From Gymnopilus junonius (lineage: Eukaryota; Basidiomycota; Agaricomycetes; Agaricales; Galerinaceae), in the NCBI GenBank assembly GCA_015501075.1, contig JADNYJ010000166.1, forward strand, positions 1 to 64,000: DNA of 64,000 nt. Direction: 5' to 3'. Below are positions 1-11,851 of the stretch, in pieces; the stretch's first letter is position 1; every line of letters starts with the position of its first letter. The notes beneath the pieces were generated by a model. That model had not been told where the DNA came from. It worked only from the letters and a program-made list of their open reading frames with translations, and searched no databases. The position numbers and the translations under genes were made by a program.

Positions 1-3000
1 TCTCAGGTTCAGGCCTGAGTTTAGCTTCAGCTTCAGCTTCTTCATCCTTTACCACAACTTCAACCCAAACCCAAGTGTCATCCTTTATCTCCGCGTCAAC
101 CTCAGGCTCAGGCTTAGCCTCAACTTCAGCCTCAGCCTCACCAATACTCTCTGTTCCCCATCCTCCTCATCCACATCTAGCACCCCTTGCACCTCCAAAG
201 CCTGTCGTTCCGGGTTTAGCTGCTGCCCCTTCTTCGCCACCTGCTGGGCGTGGATCTCCTATTTTGTCACCGAGGACAAGGCCCGCATGTCAGAGACCTG
301 AGTTTTCGAGTCGGCCGAGTTTGCCTTCACTGGATATGCTTGCGAGGATGAATGTGGTGCTGACTAAGAAGGTACAGTATTTTCTTCTTTTTTCATTATT
401 TATTATGTTTTAATTTTCTTGGTAGGTCTGGATAGGACGCATAGGAGCTGGTCTACCATTCGAGCCATGGGACCTTCCTTCAGATGAGGAGCTTCCTTCT
501 GCACCTGGGACATGTCCACAGACACCTGTGAGGATGTATTCAGCTGGTCCTAGTTTTGGTTCAGGGTCAAATTTTGGAGTTCTATCCACCACTGCTCCAA
601 TGGCGACGACTCCTATGAACGGATCTGTTCCTATTCCTCCTTCAAATTCTTCTGAAGGTGGACCAAGTTTGGGCTCTTCTTCACTGACAATTTCGACCAC
701 TCCAACTCCCTCTTTGCCCATGCTCCCCATTGGCACATCTTTCTCTTTATCTGGAAGCACGTCAGTTTCTCAGATTGCAAAACCGCAGCCGCTGCTGCCT
801 AGTCAGATCATGGCACTGAGATCGGTTGCTGAGGACGTGGAGATGATTGTTCCGGTCACATATGGTCCCTTTACCTATCAGGGCTCATCGGCGTCGGTAT
901 CAATGCCAATACCTGCAGCCTCTCCCGTTGCTTCTACTTCAGCTCGCGGTGCATCACCATTGTTTTTTAATTCTTACCCAATTCTGTGCTCCCATCTCAA
1001 TGGCTGTTTGGCTCCATCTGCATATGACTCAAACCACTGTATCCACAGTAGTGATAGCATCATTCCAAATGTACGTTGTTTACTACATATCATGGTTTTA
1101 TAACCCTTCGAGGCAAGTGTCAACTGACGCCATGTGTGCAACTGCAATAGTCCAGAACATTTGTGCAGTCTTTTCACTTCAAGACTGTGGAGAGCATATC
1201 GAATGTAAGGCCCGACAATCTGGTTAATGAAGGGAAGTTCCTGCATGTACTGGATGACGTTTTAGCATCACATTTGGGTCATGTGTACAGTGCCACCCAT
1301 TGACATATAGCGCTCTGAATACAATTTCATATGATGTTCTCTAAAAAGGTACCGGATTTCTGTTTCACTGAGTCTGCATTGTCATTGAACAGCCTCCTTT
1401 CCAATCCTTCTAGAATTATGAATGGCACATTGTGCTTCTGGTAAATGTTTCGAGTGCTTACAATTGGAAGTATACACTTTTGGTGTTCGCTTCAAGATAC
1501 CTGACACCTTCAATGACAAGAGCTGCAATTTTTTGTACGTCAGACTGTCTATCTTAAATGAACTGTTCGGCGCAAACTCATCACCTGAAGGCCCAGGCAA
1601 TTTGAAGTCCTTGTGCAATGTTCCAAGGACCAATTGATACCAGCAGTGTAATCAGCGATGCCGAACCAAGTGGATGGCCAGGACGGTATAAGAACAAAGC
1701 AACTCTGTCCAAGGCCTATCAGCATTTTTGGCCAATCTTCCTACATCATTACTCATTGATATTGATACCATTCGCATGCCTCCATCCTCTGGTTCTGGAT
1801 CCCATCGCAATCGCCCTGTTCCTGCGTCTACTGGCAATATCTCGCAGCAGGCTGATGCTCACCAGCGACCTTCAGAAAGACTCAGCGCTGAGGATGCAGC
1901 CAAGGTATGTTTTGTAGCTTATCAGTGGGTACCGATGTTCTGAATATAGACTTGGTAGGAGGCTGTGAAGAAGGCCCAGCTTGCTCTGGATGCTAAAGAC
2001 AGAGAGCTCCGTCGAATGCAGCAGCTTCTTCGAAATCAGGCCATTATGGAAGCGGTACCCGCACGTGTCCGAAGCAAGCCTATGACCGATAAGGGAGGAA
2101 ACACTGATCGAGGACACAGTCACAAGAAAGGCGATAGAGAGGATGGGGCCAGCAATGAAGTCAACGCTGATAACATTGATAGCAGGAGGGGCGGGAAAGA
2201 GAAGGGCAGGCAAGAGAAGAGTCAGAAGGCCAAGAAGAGCAACACAATGAAGAGCGGAGAGCCGGCCAGACTAGCAGAGGAAATACACCATCGAGCGCAT
2301 CTGTTCCAGTTTGAAGAGTACCCATTCCTCTCCTCGGCAAAGTTTTTGAAAGTTAAACGCCCCTCCTTCAGCTCTCTCGACCCCATTCAGTTTGAATCCA
2401 ACAACAGTCCTCATTTCTTCTCTGCGATCCTGTTCAACTTCTTCCCTAATAAATGGCACAGCGAATTTGAGGATAAGTCGGGGAAAGAAAAGGAGTCAAG
2501 TGACAAGGATGAGCCTGAACTGCCATCGGCTTTTCTTACTGAAGTCAGTGGCTTGTTGTCAATGTGAATTTTGTTCTCTTACAGATCACTACAGTTCATA
2601 CATATTGCTCGGAGGCACTGCGGGACTTCCACCAACAGCATATGCAAGATAAGCAGTGAACTATTTAATTTGCCCAGTACTGTTTTTGGCTGGTCCGCCG
2701 CTGCTGACCAGGAATGGCAGAATCGTGAAGAAGTCTGGAAGGGCCTGCTTGGCCTCCCTGATGCTACCGCTCCCTATTCAGTGATGCCGTTGATGCCTCC
2801 CCTCTTGTTCAAAGACCTTGACTCAATGAACAAACCCGGGCTCTTCTTAAATCCTGTCTTATTCCAGGTGAGAATATCATGTGCATTCCACTTCTCTGTC
2901 ATTCACTAATTTGCTTTTTAGATCAGAAGAATAGTTATATATGGCTCGAGCATGTACAAACACATGTCGGCACCAATCAGGAAGGGAAGTGCATTTAAAT

Positions 3001-4304
3001 CTGACTTTGCGTCTCGCGAGGTCACACCAGGCTCAATCTCCTGGTGCTGTGTTGTGGTAAGTAGTACCTCTATCATTTATCACAGAGTCTATCCATTGAT
3101 TGACCGCATATTCCCTTTATTGCAGGCAATCCATCTCTTTTCAAAGGACAAGGAATTTCAAAGTCCTGGGCAGGGTGAAAATTCCGAGATCAAATATTGT
3201 GAAAGATTTGAGACGTACCGCCAAATCATCATCAAGGCCAGCAAAGAACAGCCAAAGTGGCATAGGAGAGTGATGAAGACGTGGCAGAAGCAATTGTATC
3301 CAAAAAGCGCTGATGCTGGAGATGACGATGATGATGATGCGGATTCTGTTAATCCCCATGGTGATGAAATTGCAGACATGCTCGCAGGCCTTACCATTGA
3401 CGATGATGACATGGACAAGGAGAGTTCTGATGAGGGCAGCTCGGAGGAAGGAGGTAGGCAACAGCCAGCTGAGATGGCAATACATGATCAGGATGAAGGT
3501 GAATTCAATGAGGGGGTGTGGGGAGGTATTCAGTATGACAGGGATGATGAGTTGGAATGGCAGGATGGAGAGCAGAATAGAGAGGCTGAAGGGCGAAATG
3601 ACGAGGTTGGCAGCCTGTACGGAGAGCCTGCTGGACAAAATGAACAGGCTGACATCCATGAAGGAGAAGCTGCAGAAGTGGACATAGAGGCGGTGGGACC
3701 AGATCATGAGCAGTTCCGAGGAGATCTCGAAGCTGAACAGAACATGGAGATGAGAGAGGATCAGGGTAACAGGGACAACGAAGGAGAAGGAGGAGTGGAA
3801 GAGGCACAGCAGCAGGTTCAAGGCATGGCTGAAGATTCAGCTACTTCCAGTAGCAGCCCCTCTATTCTCAGTGACTTCGATGATGAGACTGATGAAGAGG
3901 ATGGCGAGATCCTTTCTAACAGGACTGTAGTCCAGCACCCCCCGGTTGACATAGATACCTCACTGGCTCTGGAAGCTCATCCACTCAGACATACCTATGC
4001 CTTTATGGGTGAGCCTACTTCTCCCCAGGAACAAGCAATCCCTCCAGAGCTTCCTCGCCCTCGTCCTCATCCTCGCCCAGTGTCCAAGGCAGCAGCTGTA
4101 CCTGATTCAGAGACAACTCAACAGCCTATCTCTTCTCGACCTGTGCACAGTCAAACACAACCTTCATGCTCCACACCTTCACCCAGTCTTAGATCCGCCT
4201 CTCCAGGCCCTTCCTTTTCTCTGGTTGAGAAAGCTCCCCATTCCTTGCGACCACATCGCAATGCTACTCCTGGTCCAGCTCCAAAGGCAAAGATTCACAG
4301 GTAA
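1..4304 (+). CDS. Agaricomycete-specific hypothetical protein, 5' partial, multi-exon
   Basis: Several exons read rightward from beyond the left edge to a stop at 4302-4304. A 54-nt intron (372-425) joins two Ser/Pro/Thr-rich stretches in frame. Further introns lie near 1905-1958, 2542-2584, 2869-2921 and 3058-3125. The protein has a low-complexity N-terminus, a charged coiled-coil-like stretch near 1960-2060, a Lys-rich segment, a compact globular part (about 2690-3300), then a very acidic tail with Asp/Glu runs and a Pro/Ser-rich end. The motif TPGSISWCCVVAIHLFSKD followed by an IKY..RFETYRQ-like segment resembles, from recall, a recurrent family of large hypothetical proteins in Agaricomycetes, often near transposons. 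The joins at 1070-1720 and near 2650 (a stop or frame change) are unresolved, so it may be degenerate. Function unknown. Confidence 0.5.
20..150. repeat. Imperfect CTTCAG/CTCAGC hexanucleotide repeat
   Basis: Repeated CTTCAG, CTCAGG and CTCAGC units encode a Ser/Ala-rich stretch at the left edge of the first gene. It is a low-complexity coding microsatellite. Confidence 0.5.
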
Positions 4305-4527
4305 CTTAAAGTAGCAGGGTGCATTAGGGCCTAGATACGTTGCAATGGGTTCTTAGATTAAATAGTGAAGATTATAAACTGTTTGTCTTTGTGAATATCT
4401 TTGCTAGTATTGTGTAAATGAACAAGCATTGCTACTTGAATGCACCAGACATCATGTACTATGAGCTGAAGGGCAAACTAGCGAGGGAATATGCTCTATC
4501 TATTGCCCTAAGCCTATAACATTGTAA

Positions 4528-4650
4528 GTGCCTTCATGGTGCAGTTGGTTATCATTCTAGTTTTGGAGCACTCTCTCTAGTAAGTCATCAGTTCGATTCC
4601 GCTCATTGTCACTAATTTCATTACTTTCTAATCTAATCTAATCTCTTATC
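4528..4650 (+). repeat. tRNA-like SINE-type fragment
   Basis: TGGTGCAGTTGG at 4537-4548 matches a Pol III A box, and AGTTCGATTCC at 4590-4600 matches a B box, at tRNA-like spacing. The acceptor arms do not pair and the T-stem has mismatches, so this is not a functional tRNA. It is followed by a TAATC pentamer run (about 4629-4647), as expected of a SINE tail. I infer a tRNA-derived SINE fragment; no second full copy was recognised in the window. Confidence 0.35.
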
Positions 4651-4800
4651 AGCTCAATATTGACCCAATTTAAATGTAAGGACAAGTAAGTAATCCCATT
4701 AATAATAACTTAAAGAAACTGACCTTTACCAGTGTACTTGAACCCCTACTTGTAAAAGCTTCCCAAATACTGTAGTGTAGTTAGTAAATAGTGTAGTTAG

Positions 4801-4980
4801 TTAGTTCGAGCTTGAGGCAGAGTGATCTCCATCTGGCATAGTGAAAATTGAATGTGAGGGAGAAGATGCCGGTGAAGGTGAGTGAGAACAGGGTAAGGGT
4901 ATGTCAAGAGGGATGTCAGCTGCTTTTATGAACTTCCCAGAAGAGTCCCGAAGAAGACGTTGATTAGACTTCGGAGGCAT
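4801..4980 (-). CDS. Short ORF, possibly transposon-derived
   Basis: A 59-residue ORF starts MPPKSNQRLLRDSSGKF and runs into a Ser/Pro-rich C-terminus. Starts of this type occur in gag-like proteins of fungal retroelements (recall only). It lies in the transposon-rich region just left of the first hAT element, beside GC-rich repeats containing AAGCC/GAGCC units (5250-5330). No partner domain is visible. It may be a gag remnant or chance. Confidence 0.2.
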   Translation of the reverse strand: MPPKSNQRLLRDSSGKFIKAADIPLDIPLPCSHSPSPASSPSHSIFTMPDGDHSASSSN

Positions 4981-5366
4981 GGTGCCAGAAAAGAAAAGAG
5001 AAGCTCGAGCTAAGATTAGCGAGCTCAGAGCAAGTGAGAAAGGAACGAGTGCACGAAGGCTAATATGACAAGCTATGTGAGGATGGTAGTAAAAGAAAGA
5101 GGGCACAAGAACTACAGCTATGGAGGAGGCAAGGTTTATATATGATGATGAGACAATGAAAAGAGTGGGCCAAGGGCCATAATCTATGTGAATCACGTGT
5201 GTCTGCATAGACCTCAGTCAAACTCATTTGGCTGCTGCACTTTTGGCCTGGCTCAAGGTTTGGGAAAGCCAAAGCCAGGTCAAGCCGAGCCAAAGCTGGG
5301 GCTTTCAGGCCAAGCCAGAGCCAGCACATCACTAATGAAGAAGTAGCGGCCTAGGTGCCTACATAG

Positions 5367-6358
5367 CAAGGGGGTCCCGGGATAAAAAATATTTAACTAT
5401 CCTCCATATTTTTTTTAATGACCCACTGGCTGAACCAACCAGCCACATAATCAGGCACATTGTCTAAATAAGGAAATATAACATCATCGCCATGCTACCT
5501 TTCCTCCTTGCCTGCCGTCTGACTTCTTGCAAGCCTCGCAAGTCCAATTACAGGGCTTTTGTTGAAGTTTTACACATGCCAGGTGATACTGTGATGCATA
5601 ACAATTTTTTTTGGTCAGTGAAAGTCAGAAAAATATGTCACAATATTTACCCATTGCATCTCACATCCAGGTCTTCTGCATTTAATTACATTGTCAGTGG
5701 AGCGATCAAGTTCCTCTTCACATATACAATCACCTTGGTCTTGTACCTCAATCGCCTTATGCTTCCTCTGTGTTCCAAGGCCTAATTCCTGATTGGAGGG
5801 CTCTGCATGGTTAAGAGATTGACATACATTCAAATTAAGCCCATTGACAGCCTTCGAGGATGTCTGAAAAATCAATCAATGGTTGATTTTGTGGGTTGGT
5901 TATCTATTGTCAGTACCTCCATCGATCTGAGTGAGCAACAAGGGAATGTCTTTCTCATGAACGTCAAGGTCATTCCCATTGTTTGTCATGTTGACAACAA
6001 ACACTCACCTTGGACTCATTAGAAGCCATAGATGCCTTCTCATTTCTCTTTTGAGATTGTGCAGTGTAGATTTCATTGCTTTCCCTCTGCCTGTAGTCTG
6101 AACTGTGTCTAATCTTATCTGATCATTATGTAATAATCACCAATTTCATGTCAATTGAGTAGTTATTGCCTTTTTTTCTATGAAACCTACATCCAGGACT
6201 CATTCCATGCATGCCTACACTGTTGTATATCACCTCTGAGCAATATTTCATACTAATTTTGGCCTATTTGGAAGGCATTCCCAAAAATTTTTAATGGCCT
6301 GATGGCCGAACCAACCACCCAGGGTGTGGTCTGGGATTTACAGCCCAGGACCCCCTTG
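5367..6358. mobile_element. Non-autonomous hAT-type element, 992 bp
   Basis: Terminal inverted repeats CAAGGGGGTCCCGGG (left) and CAAGGGGGTCCTGGG (right, reverse complement) match at 14 of 15 bases. They are flanked by perfect 8-bp duplications CTACATAG at 5359-5366 and 6359-6366. An 8-bp target duplication with such termini is the hAT signature. Subterminal sequence is partly repeated in direct orientation (GCTGAACCAACCA near 5430, GCCGAACCAACCA near 6305). The flanks belong to a dispersed repeat whose other copy (53.4 kb) lacks the insertion. No transposase catalytic region is visible. Confidence 0.85.
5615..5800 (-). pseudogene. Zinc-finger (PHD-like) gene fragment inside the hAT element
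   Basis: On the minus strand the element encodes DCICEEELDRSTDNVIKCRR followed by PGCEMQW. The spacing of the C-x-C, K-C and G-C-E-x-Q-W elements resembles the start of a PHD-like zinc finger found at the C-terminus of agaricomycete transposon-associated proteins (recall). The second half of the finger is missing. It is probably a relic of the parental element or a captured fragment. Confidence 0.35.
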
Positions 6359-6366
6359 CTACATAG

Positions 6367-6830
6367 CTTCCTGACCACAGATAACAGATGCATGTATTTG
6401 AATCAAAATCAAGGACTAGAAAGTGCTGAATAACAATCAGATGACCTACTTGAAGTCAGGCAACCTTATCACTTCATCAAATATGCATGTTATCCTTCAA
6501 GTCGATAATAAGGAGGAACATAAGGGGTACACCTGAAAAGTGGAGAGATGCAGAGGAAAGTGGTGGCAGTTGGGGCCCGGGCTGGTGGAGTAAGTGTTCC
6601 TGGCCACATGTCGGAAAAGGATGATGGCCAAGTCAAGCATTTCTACCCATTCACTGCAGGCAAAGATGACAGTCATGTCAGGCATTGTCACATGTCACAG
6701 TTATCACATCTCTCCAGTGCTTGGAGTTATTCTTGCTGAATGTTCAATGTGCACCATGCATTTCCCCTGTTCATCCCATCACAGGCGCAGAAGGCTCTAT
6801 GCGACCAGAAGTCAAAGGAATTCACAAAAA
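6367..6830 (+). repeat. Dispersed repeat, copy A (split by the hAT element)
   Basis: This segment, with the short piece 5329-5366 on the other side of the hAT element, matches the reverse complement of about 52,915-53,452. Shared landmarks include the TTCCTGACCACAGATAACAG region, the AGGACTAGAAAGTGCTGAAT region and the GGCGCAGAAGGCTCTAT region. Copy A has TG or CA where copy B often keeps CG. The parent element is unclear; copy A abuts the left side of the DIRS-like element. Confidence 0.7.
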
Positions 6831-7148
6831 AATGGTTGTTGGCCATGTAGTGAAAGTCACTGTACAAGACCAACAGTGGTTATAGATCTAGCATGTAGAG
6901 AAGAATGAACATAGGTTTAGGGTCACATCTTTGTGTGACATGGTAGCAGTCTCTGAGAGTCAACACTTCTCTTTCATTGACTCTCAAGACGACTGCCGCA
7001 CTCATTGGAATGCATCCAACATTCTTTCTTTGCTTTATTCTAAATTAATACAACCTACTCTCTGTCTATTTACCCTACCAACAACACCCATTAGTCTCAA
7101 CACCATTATTTTACATTCCACATGCCATGAATCACTGTCAATCCAAAT

Positions 7149-8030
7149 TTGGTAGAAGCCCCTGACTTCACACTCAAGGTCTATGCTATAGCATGTGACA
7201 TGATTGCTACACAACTAAACATCACTGCAGAGCAAGCAGCTGAATGCCTAAAGGAGGCATGGACTGCTGATAATGACATGAAGAAAGTGGCCTGGGAGGA
7301 ACAAGAATTAGCTGACCATGATGAGGCTGCTCAGAGAGCAGAGGAAGAAGACCAACACCAGAATGAAGAACTTCAGCATAATGAGCAGAATGAAACTAGA
7401 GAGCCTGAGAAGAAGAAACCAAAGCTCAACTCCTTTGTCACCAACTGTCCCATTGCAACTGCCATAAAACTTCACCCCTCTCACTTTGCTCTTCACAAGC
7501 TTGAAGAACATGAATACATTGAACTCTCATACTTCACCCCAGATGGATGTGCAGAAGCAGCAAACAATGACCATGCCATGGCTGAAGAAGCATTTGCATT
7601 CTCCAAAGTCAATGACCTTGTTAGCCTATGACCCATCTCAGCATTTAAAGCTTCCAGCAAAGTCATCCAGGATGACAAGCTTTCATGGCATGAAATGTCC
7701 ATGGCAAAGATCAACCTACTCCAGTGCATGGAGGAAATGGGTTGGCCACAAGACCACATCATTGCTCTCGCCACATTTTACCTCAACCTTGAAAACCACC
7801 CAAAGCATCAAGAGCCAGACAGTGACACTGTTCTCCTTGCATACCAGGCCCAAGTCTGCCATGAATGGCATATTCAGCTAAAATGCACCACAGGCGAACC
7901 AGCCTTTGACATCAGCACCATCAATGATGACTTGGTCAACAAGATCGGTGTGAAAATGTGGAATGCAACCAAGACCCAGCTAGTGACTAGGTCAGTTCTC
8001 CCCACCTTTACTTTAAAAAATTTCACAATT
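7149..8030 (+). pseudogene. DIRS-like gag-like ORF
   Basis: The frame opens near 7149 with no clear ATG. A stop (TGA, about 7629-7631) interrupts otherwise continuous homology: ...NDLVSL, stop, PISAFKASSKVI. The first part has a Glu/Gln-rich charged helix, then SHFALHKLEEHEYIELSYFT, then a helical part with MEEMGWPQDHIIALATFYLN. From recall this pattern belongs to the first ORF of agaricomycete DIRS-like elements. The stop fits CGA (Arg) changed to TGA. The frame is lost near 8000. Confidence 0.6.
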
Positions 8031-8419
8031 CTAACTGTTTTTTCTTCTATCTTTCCCCTTGCTACCCATTACAACATGCTATGTGCTACCTATCATCCAT
8101 GCGACCCATGTTATGTGCTACCCATGCTATGTGCAACCCTTGTTATGTGCATCCACTGCTACCCATGTCCTCTGCCACCTGCTCGAACACTTCCATCTTA
8201 ACCTAAGACTGGAGCAAGAGCTCAACAGAGTGATGCTGAATGGCTCCCCTGCCTGCCCAAACCACAAATTTTTGCCATACCCAAAGGCAGACAGACGTGG
8301 CCAGTCTCCCTCCTCGACTCTCTGGGACCAGAAGACACCAGCCTACTGTTTCCACAATGAGCTCAACTGCCTCATCAATCCCAAAGGAGTCATCCTCTGC
8401 TCAAACTGGCAATGACCAA

Positions 8420-10440
8420 ATGGATGCAGCAACACCACCCATGATTCTCATCACAAATGCTCAGGCTGCAGAAAATCAGATCATGGAGCTCAGAAATGTG
8501 CTCAAGCAGAGAAGGCTTGATGCAGGATCACCATACAAACAAGATGCCTGGAAGCAACTCCTTGAGAGCAGCAGACTTATTGCTCATTACCCCAACCTCC
8601 CTCATCAACTCCAATATGGCTTTGACACCAGCATTCCTGTCATTTCTGAAACATTCACCCCTCCCAACAAACCATCCATTGTCAAATATCTTCCTGAATT
8701 CAACTGCATTGTACAGCTTGAGTTTGAGAAGCAATGCTACATTGGACTGCTTTCAAGATTGGAAGTTGAAGCCCTCATTGGACCTTTCCAAACCTCCCCA
8801 CTCAGCATTATACCCAAGCCTGGAAAACCAGGAAAATTCCAAATCATCCAAAACCTATCACACCCCCACATCCCTTGCAATCACATCTCATCTATCAATA
8901 GCTCCATTGACTCCAACCTCTTCCCAAGTACCTGGGGTACATTTGCTGTCATCTGCCTTCTCATCACATGGCTGCCACCTGGATCACAGCTTGCCATATG
9001 TGATGTCAAAGAAGCATATCGCACAGTACCACGTCTTCCCTCACAATGGCCCAGAATTGTTGTCCACCTGCATGAGGATGACTGTTTTGGAATTGACACC
9101 CAAAACTGCTTTGGCCTGGCCTCCAGCAGTGGGTGCTATGGAACAATTGCTGATGCAGGAGCACAACTCATCTGTTCTCATGGAATTGGCCCTATGTCAA
9201 AATGGGTTGATGACCATGTATTCATTCGGATACTCAGAGAGTACCTGGAGCATTACAATGAGATGCAGAAAGGATGGGCAGAGGAAATTGCAAAGAATGG
9301 AGATGAACACCATGACGGAGGCAAGTTATAGTTCAAAGGAGCCACTATGCCTGACAGTTGTGTGGAGGAATTTGATGAAGACTGCTCAACACCAATTCTT
9401 GACCTCTCAAACTGAACACCATGCTCATCTGATGATGCTCACTACACTTATGCCTTTGCTGACATCAATGATATCTCAGAGGAACTGGGCATCCCTTGGG
9501 AACAAGACAAGGATATTCCATTCAGAACAGAGGCCCCCTTCATTGGCTTCACCTGGAACCTTGAAAATCAAACAGTCTCCATCCCAGAATCAAAGAAGAT
9601 GAAGTACCTTCATGCAATTTTTGCATGGGAATCCAAGGAGACCCACAACCTTGAGGAGGTCCAAAGGCTATATGGCAAGCTCCTCCATGCTTGTGCTGTG
9701 GTCCCAGCTAGGTGAGCATACCTCACCAGCCTGGAGAAGTTCATGCCTATCTTCAGTAACAATCCTTTCATGCCACACTCCTCCCCTCACAGCACTCACA
9801 ATGATTTATACTGGTGGAAACAAACCCTCTCCCACTCCTACATCTCTTGCTCCATCCCAGGACCCAAAATCATTCTCGACATCACTGCTTACTCAGATGC
9901 CAGCTCATAAACTGGCATTGGTATCACCATCAGAAATTGTTGGAGAGAATGGTGTCTCTTACCAGAATGGAAAGAAAGTGGGTGAGACATTGGCTAGGCA
10001 GAAGCCATTGGTTTCCTCTTCCTCATCCTCACCATACTTCCAAGCAGCACTTCAGGCACACATTTCAAAATCTTTGGAGACAATGAAGGAGTCATCCAAG
10101 GCTGGTGGAAAGGAAGAAGTCACAACACTGCCACAAATGAAGTCTTCAAGCTTGTACATGATGAAAGCGAATGAGCAGGCATCACATTCCATACATGTTA
10201 TGTCCCAAGCAAAGACAACCCTGCTGATGATCCATCACATGGAATCTACAGCCCCAGAAGCCTCCTCCTACCACCCATTGCCATCCCACATGAATACCAG
10301 CATCTGGTTGTCAACTTTGACAAAGAATCTTGCCCAGTCGAGTCTCGCCAGTTCTGTGACAGAACAGCTCCAAAGCCACACCCTAAACCCAACAGAGAAC
10401 CACAACAATGAGCAAGGGTGGAGCTCAACCACGCCTTTGA
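8420..10440 (+). pseudogene. DIRS-like reverse transcriptase-RNase H ORF with multiple stops
   Basis: One frame runs through the region. RT landmarks are GPFQTSPLSIIPKPGKPGKF (about 8780-8840), LAICDVKEAYRTVP (about 8990) and the catalytic-type box KWVDDHVF (about 9200). RNase H landmarks are AYSDASS (about 9890), FGDNEGVIQGWWKG (about 10,070) and YVPSKDNPADDPSHG (about 10,200). In-frame stops include TAG at 9329-9331 (probably TGG before), TGA at 9412-9414, TGA at 9713-9715 (after AR), TAA near 9907, and a stop pair at about 9984 and 9993 that probably was CGA and TGG. The copy cannot make an active polyprotein. Confidence 0.75.
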
Positions 10441-11479
10441 ATGTTGAGCAGAGGAGCTCTTTGCACAAATGCAAAGCTGGCTCTGACACCATTTGCCACC
10501 CACATGCATTGCCACTTCCACCCCCAAGAAACACCTGACCCACACCATATTCCGACAACCTGCATCCACTTCCATCAATGCTCTGCCCACATGTGCTGGC
10601 ATGAGACTGCATCCAACTCTGGAAACCAATTGTTAGCCAAAACAACCTTGACCCCAGAGGCAATGCAACAAACCTTAGTGAAGCTGACCTGAAATGGATA
10701 ACAGACTTGATGGAAGTCATTTGGGAGCCTTCAACACTGGAAGGCTATGGTTCCAGACTGCTCACATACCATGTTTGGTGTGATGTGAGAGTGATGCCAG
10801 AGGAGCAGCATGCACCACTGAGCCCTGTTGTCACAGCTGCCTTTGTATCCACCCTTGCTGGTGCCTATTCATGGAAGACAATAAGAAATTACCTTTATGG
10901 GGTCCATGCATGGCACATCTTCCATGGAGTTAAATGGAAGATGAATGAGCCAGAGATGGAGGCCTTGCTCAAGGCAGCTGAGAAAGCAACCCCAGAATCT
11001 TCGAAACAAAAGAAGAGAGTGCCGTACACACCACAATTTATTTTAGCCATCTGAGCCAAGCTTAACCTTGACAACCCCTTCAATGCAGCAGTATATGCAT
11101 GTCTGACCACAACCTTTTATGCTTGCACATGCATTGGAGAATTTACGGTACCCACTCTCATGGCCTTCAAAGCCACCTCTCATGTCAACCCCTCTGATGT
11201 CACAACAGAATGTGACTGAAATGGTCTCAAGAGCACAGCTTTCCACAGACTCCTACCCAGCACCCGCACGCTTATCTAACACAAGTTTATCCGAAGTTTC
11301 TGTGAAACTTTCAACTTGCTAACGCGTGCGGCCGACTGGCAACAAATGTAAATTTGGTCATATTTGATATAGTCTTCTGCTCATCGGCAGCAATTTTTGT
11401 AGCACATGACCAGTATCACGTACACGTCGCATCTTTGTTTACTATTCTTGGCTGCATCCCCATCCTGTATTCCTATGCT

Positions 11480-11690
11480 CAAATATGCTGTTCCAACAGC
11501 TGCTCAGGTCATCGCATGCACGCAAGAGTGTTTTGAAATTATGCCTCACTCTTTTCAAGTTCAGGATACTATTGCTCAGCTCAGAAAACGAGATGTAATC
11601 ACCATATCTCCCACTGGGTCTGGCAAGACAATGACATTCTGGATGCCACTCCTATTCAACAACAATGGAGTAAAAATTGTGGTCACGTCA
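11480..11690 (+). pseudogene. Captured RecQ/DEAD-like helicase fragment
   Basis: It encodes FEIMPHSFQVQDTIAQLRKR, then DVITISPTGSGKTMTFWMPL, then VKIVVT. SPTGSGKT is a Walker A motif of superfamily 2 helicases, and QVQD before it resembles the Q-motif region. Such RecQ-like genes are abundant in Agaricomycetes (recall). Only the first motif block is present, so it is a fragment captured by the element, with no complete gene. Confidence 0.6.
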
Positions 11691-11851
11691 GGCAGTGCGT
11701 CCTTGGTCAAAGTGTTGTAGAGAGCCTGCTCTTCACTGTTGGGTGCAGAATTGTCTTCAAGTGCCTTGAATAGACTTCCGAAAGTCAAACCTCTTGCCTG
11801 TATTTGTTGCAGGATCTCTCGGGAAGTGCAGACGTTATCGCTGGGTAACAT
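11690..11851 (-). pseudogene. Second captured fragment, opposite strand
   Basis: The minus strand reads VCTSREILQQIQARGLTFGS then LFKALEDNSAPNSEEQALYN, a coherent helical peptide of about 55 residues that looks coding. It abuts the helicase fragment directly and in opposite orientation, so at least two host pieces appear joined inside the element. Donor gene not recognised. Confidence 0.35.

Noticed and set aside
4528..4617. Functional tRNA gene
   Set aside because: A and B boxes match, but the acceptor stem does not pair and the T-stem has mismatches.
7140..7165. LTR-retrotransposon primer-binding site (TTTGGTAG word) implying a Gypsy/Copia element
   Set aside because: The downstream element encodes a tyrosine recombinase and no aspartic protease or DDE integrase, and no paired LTRs were found.
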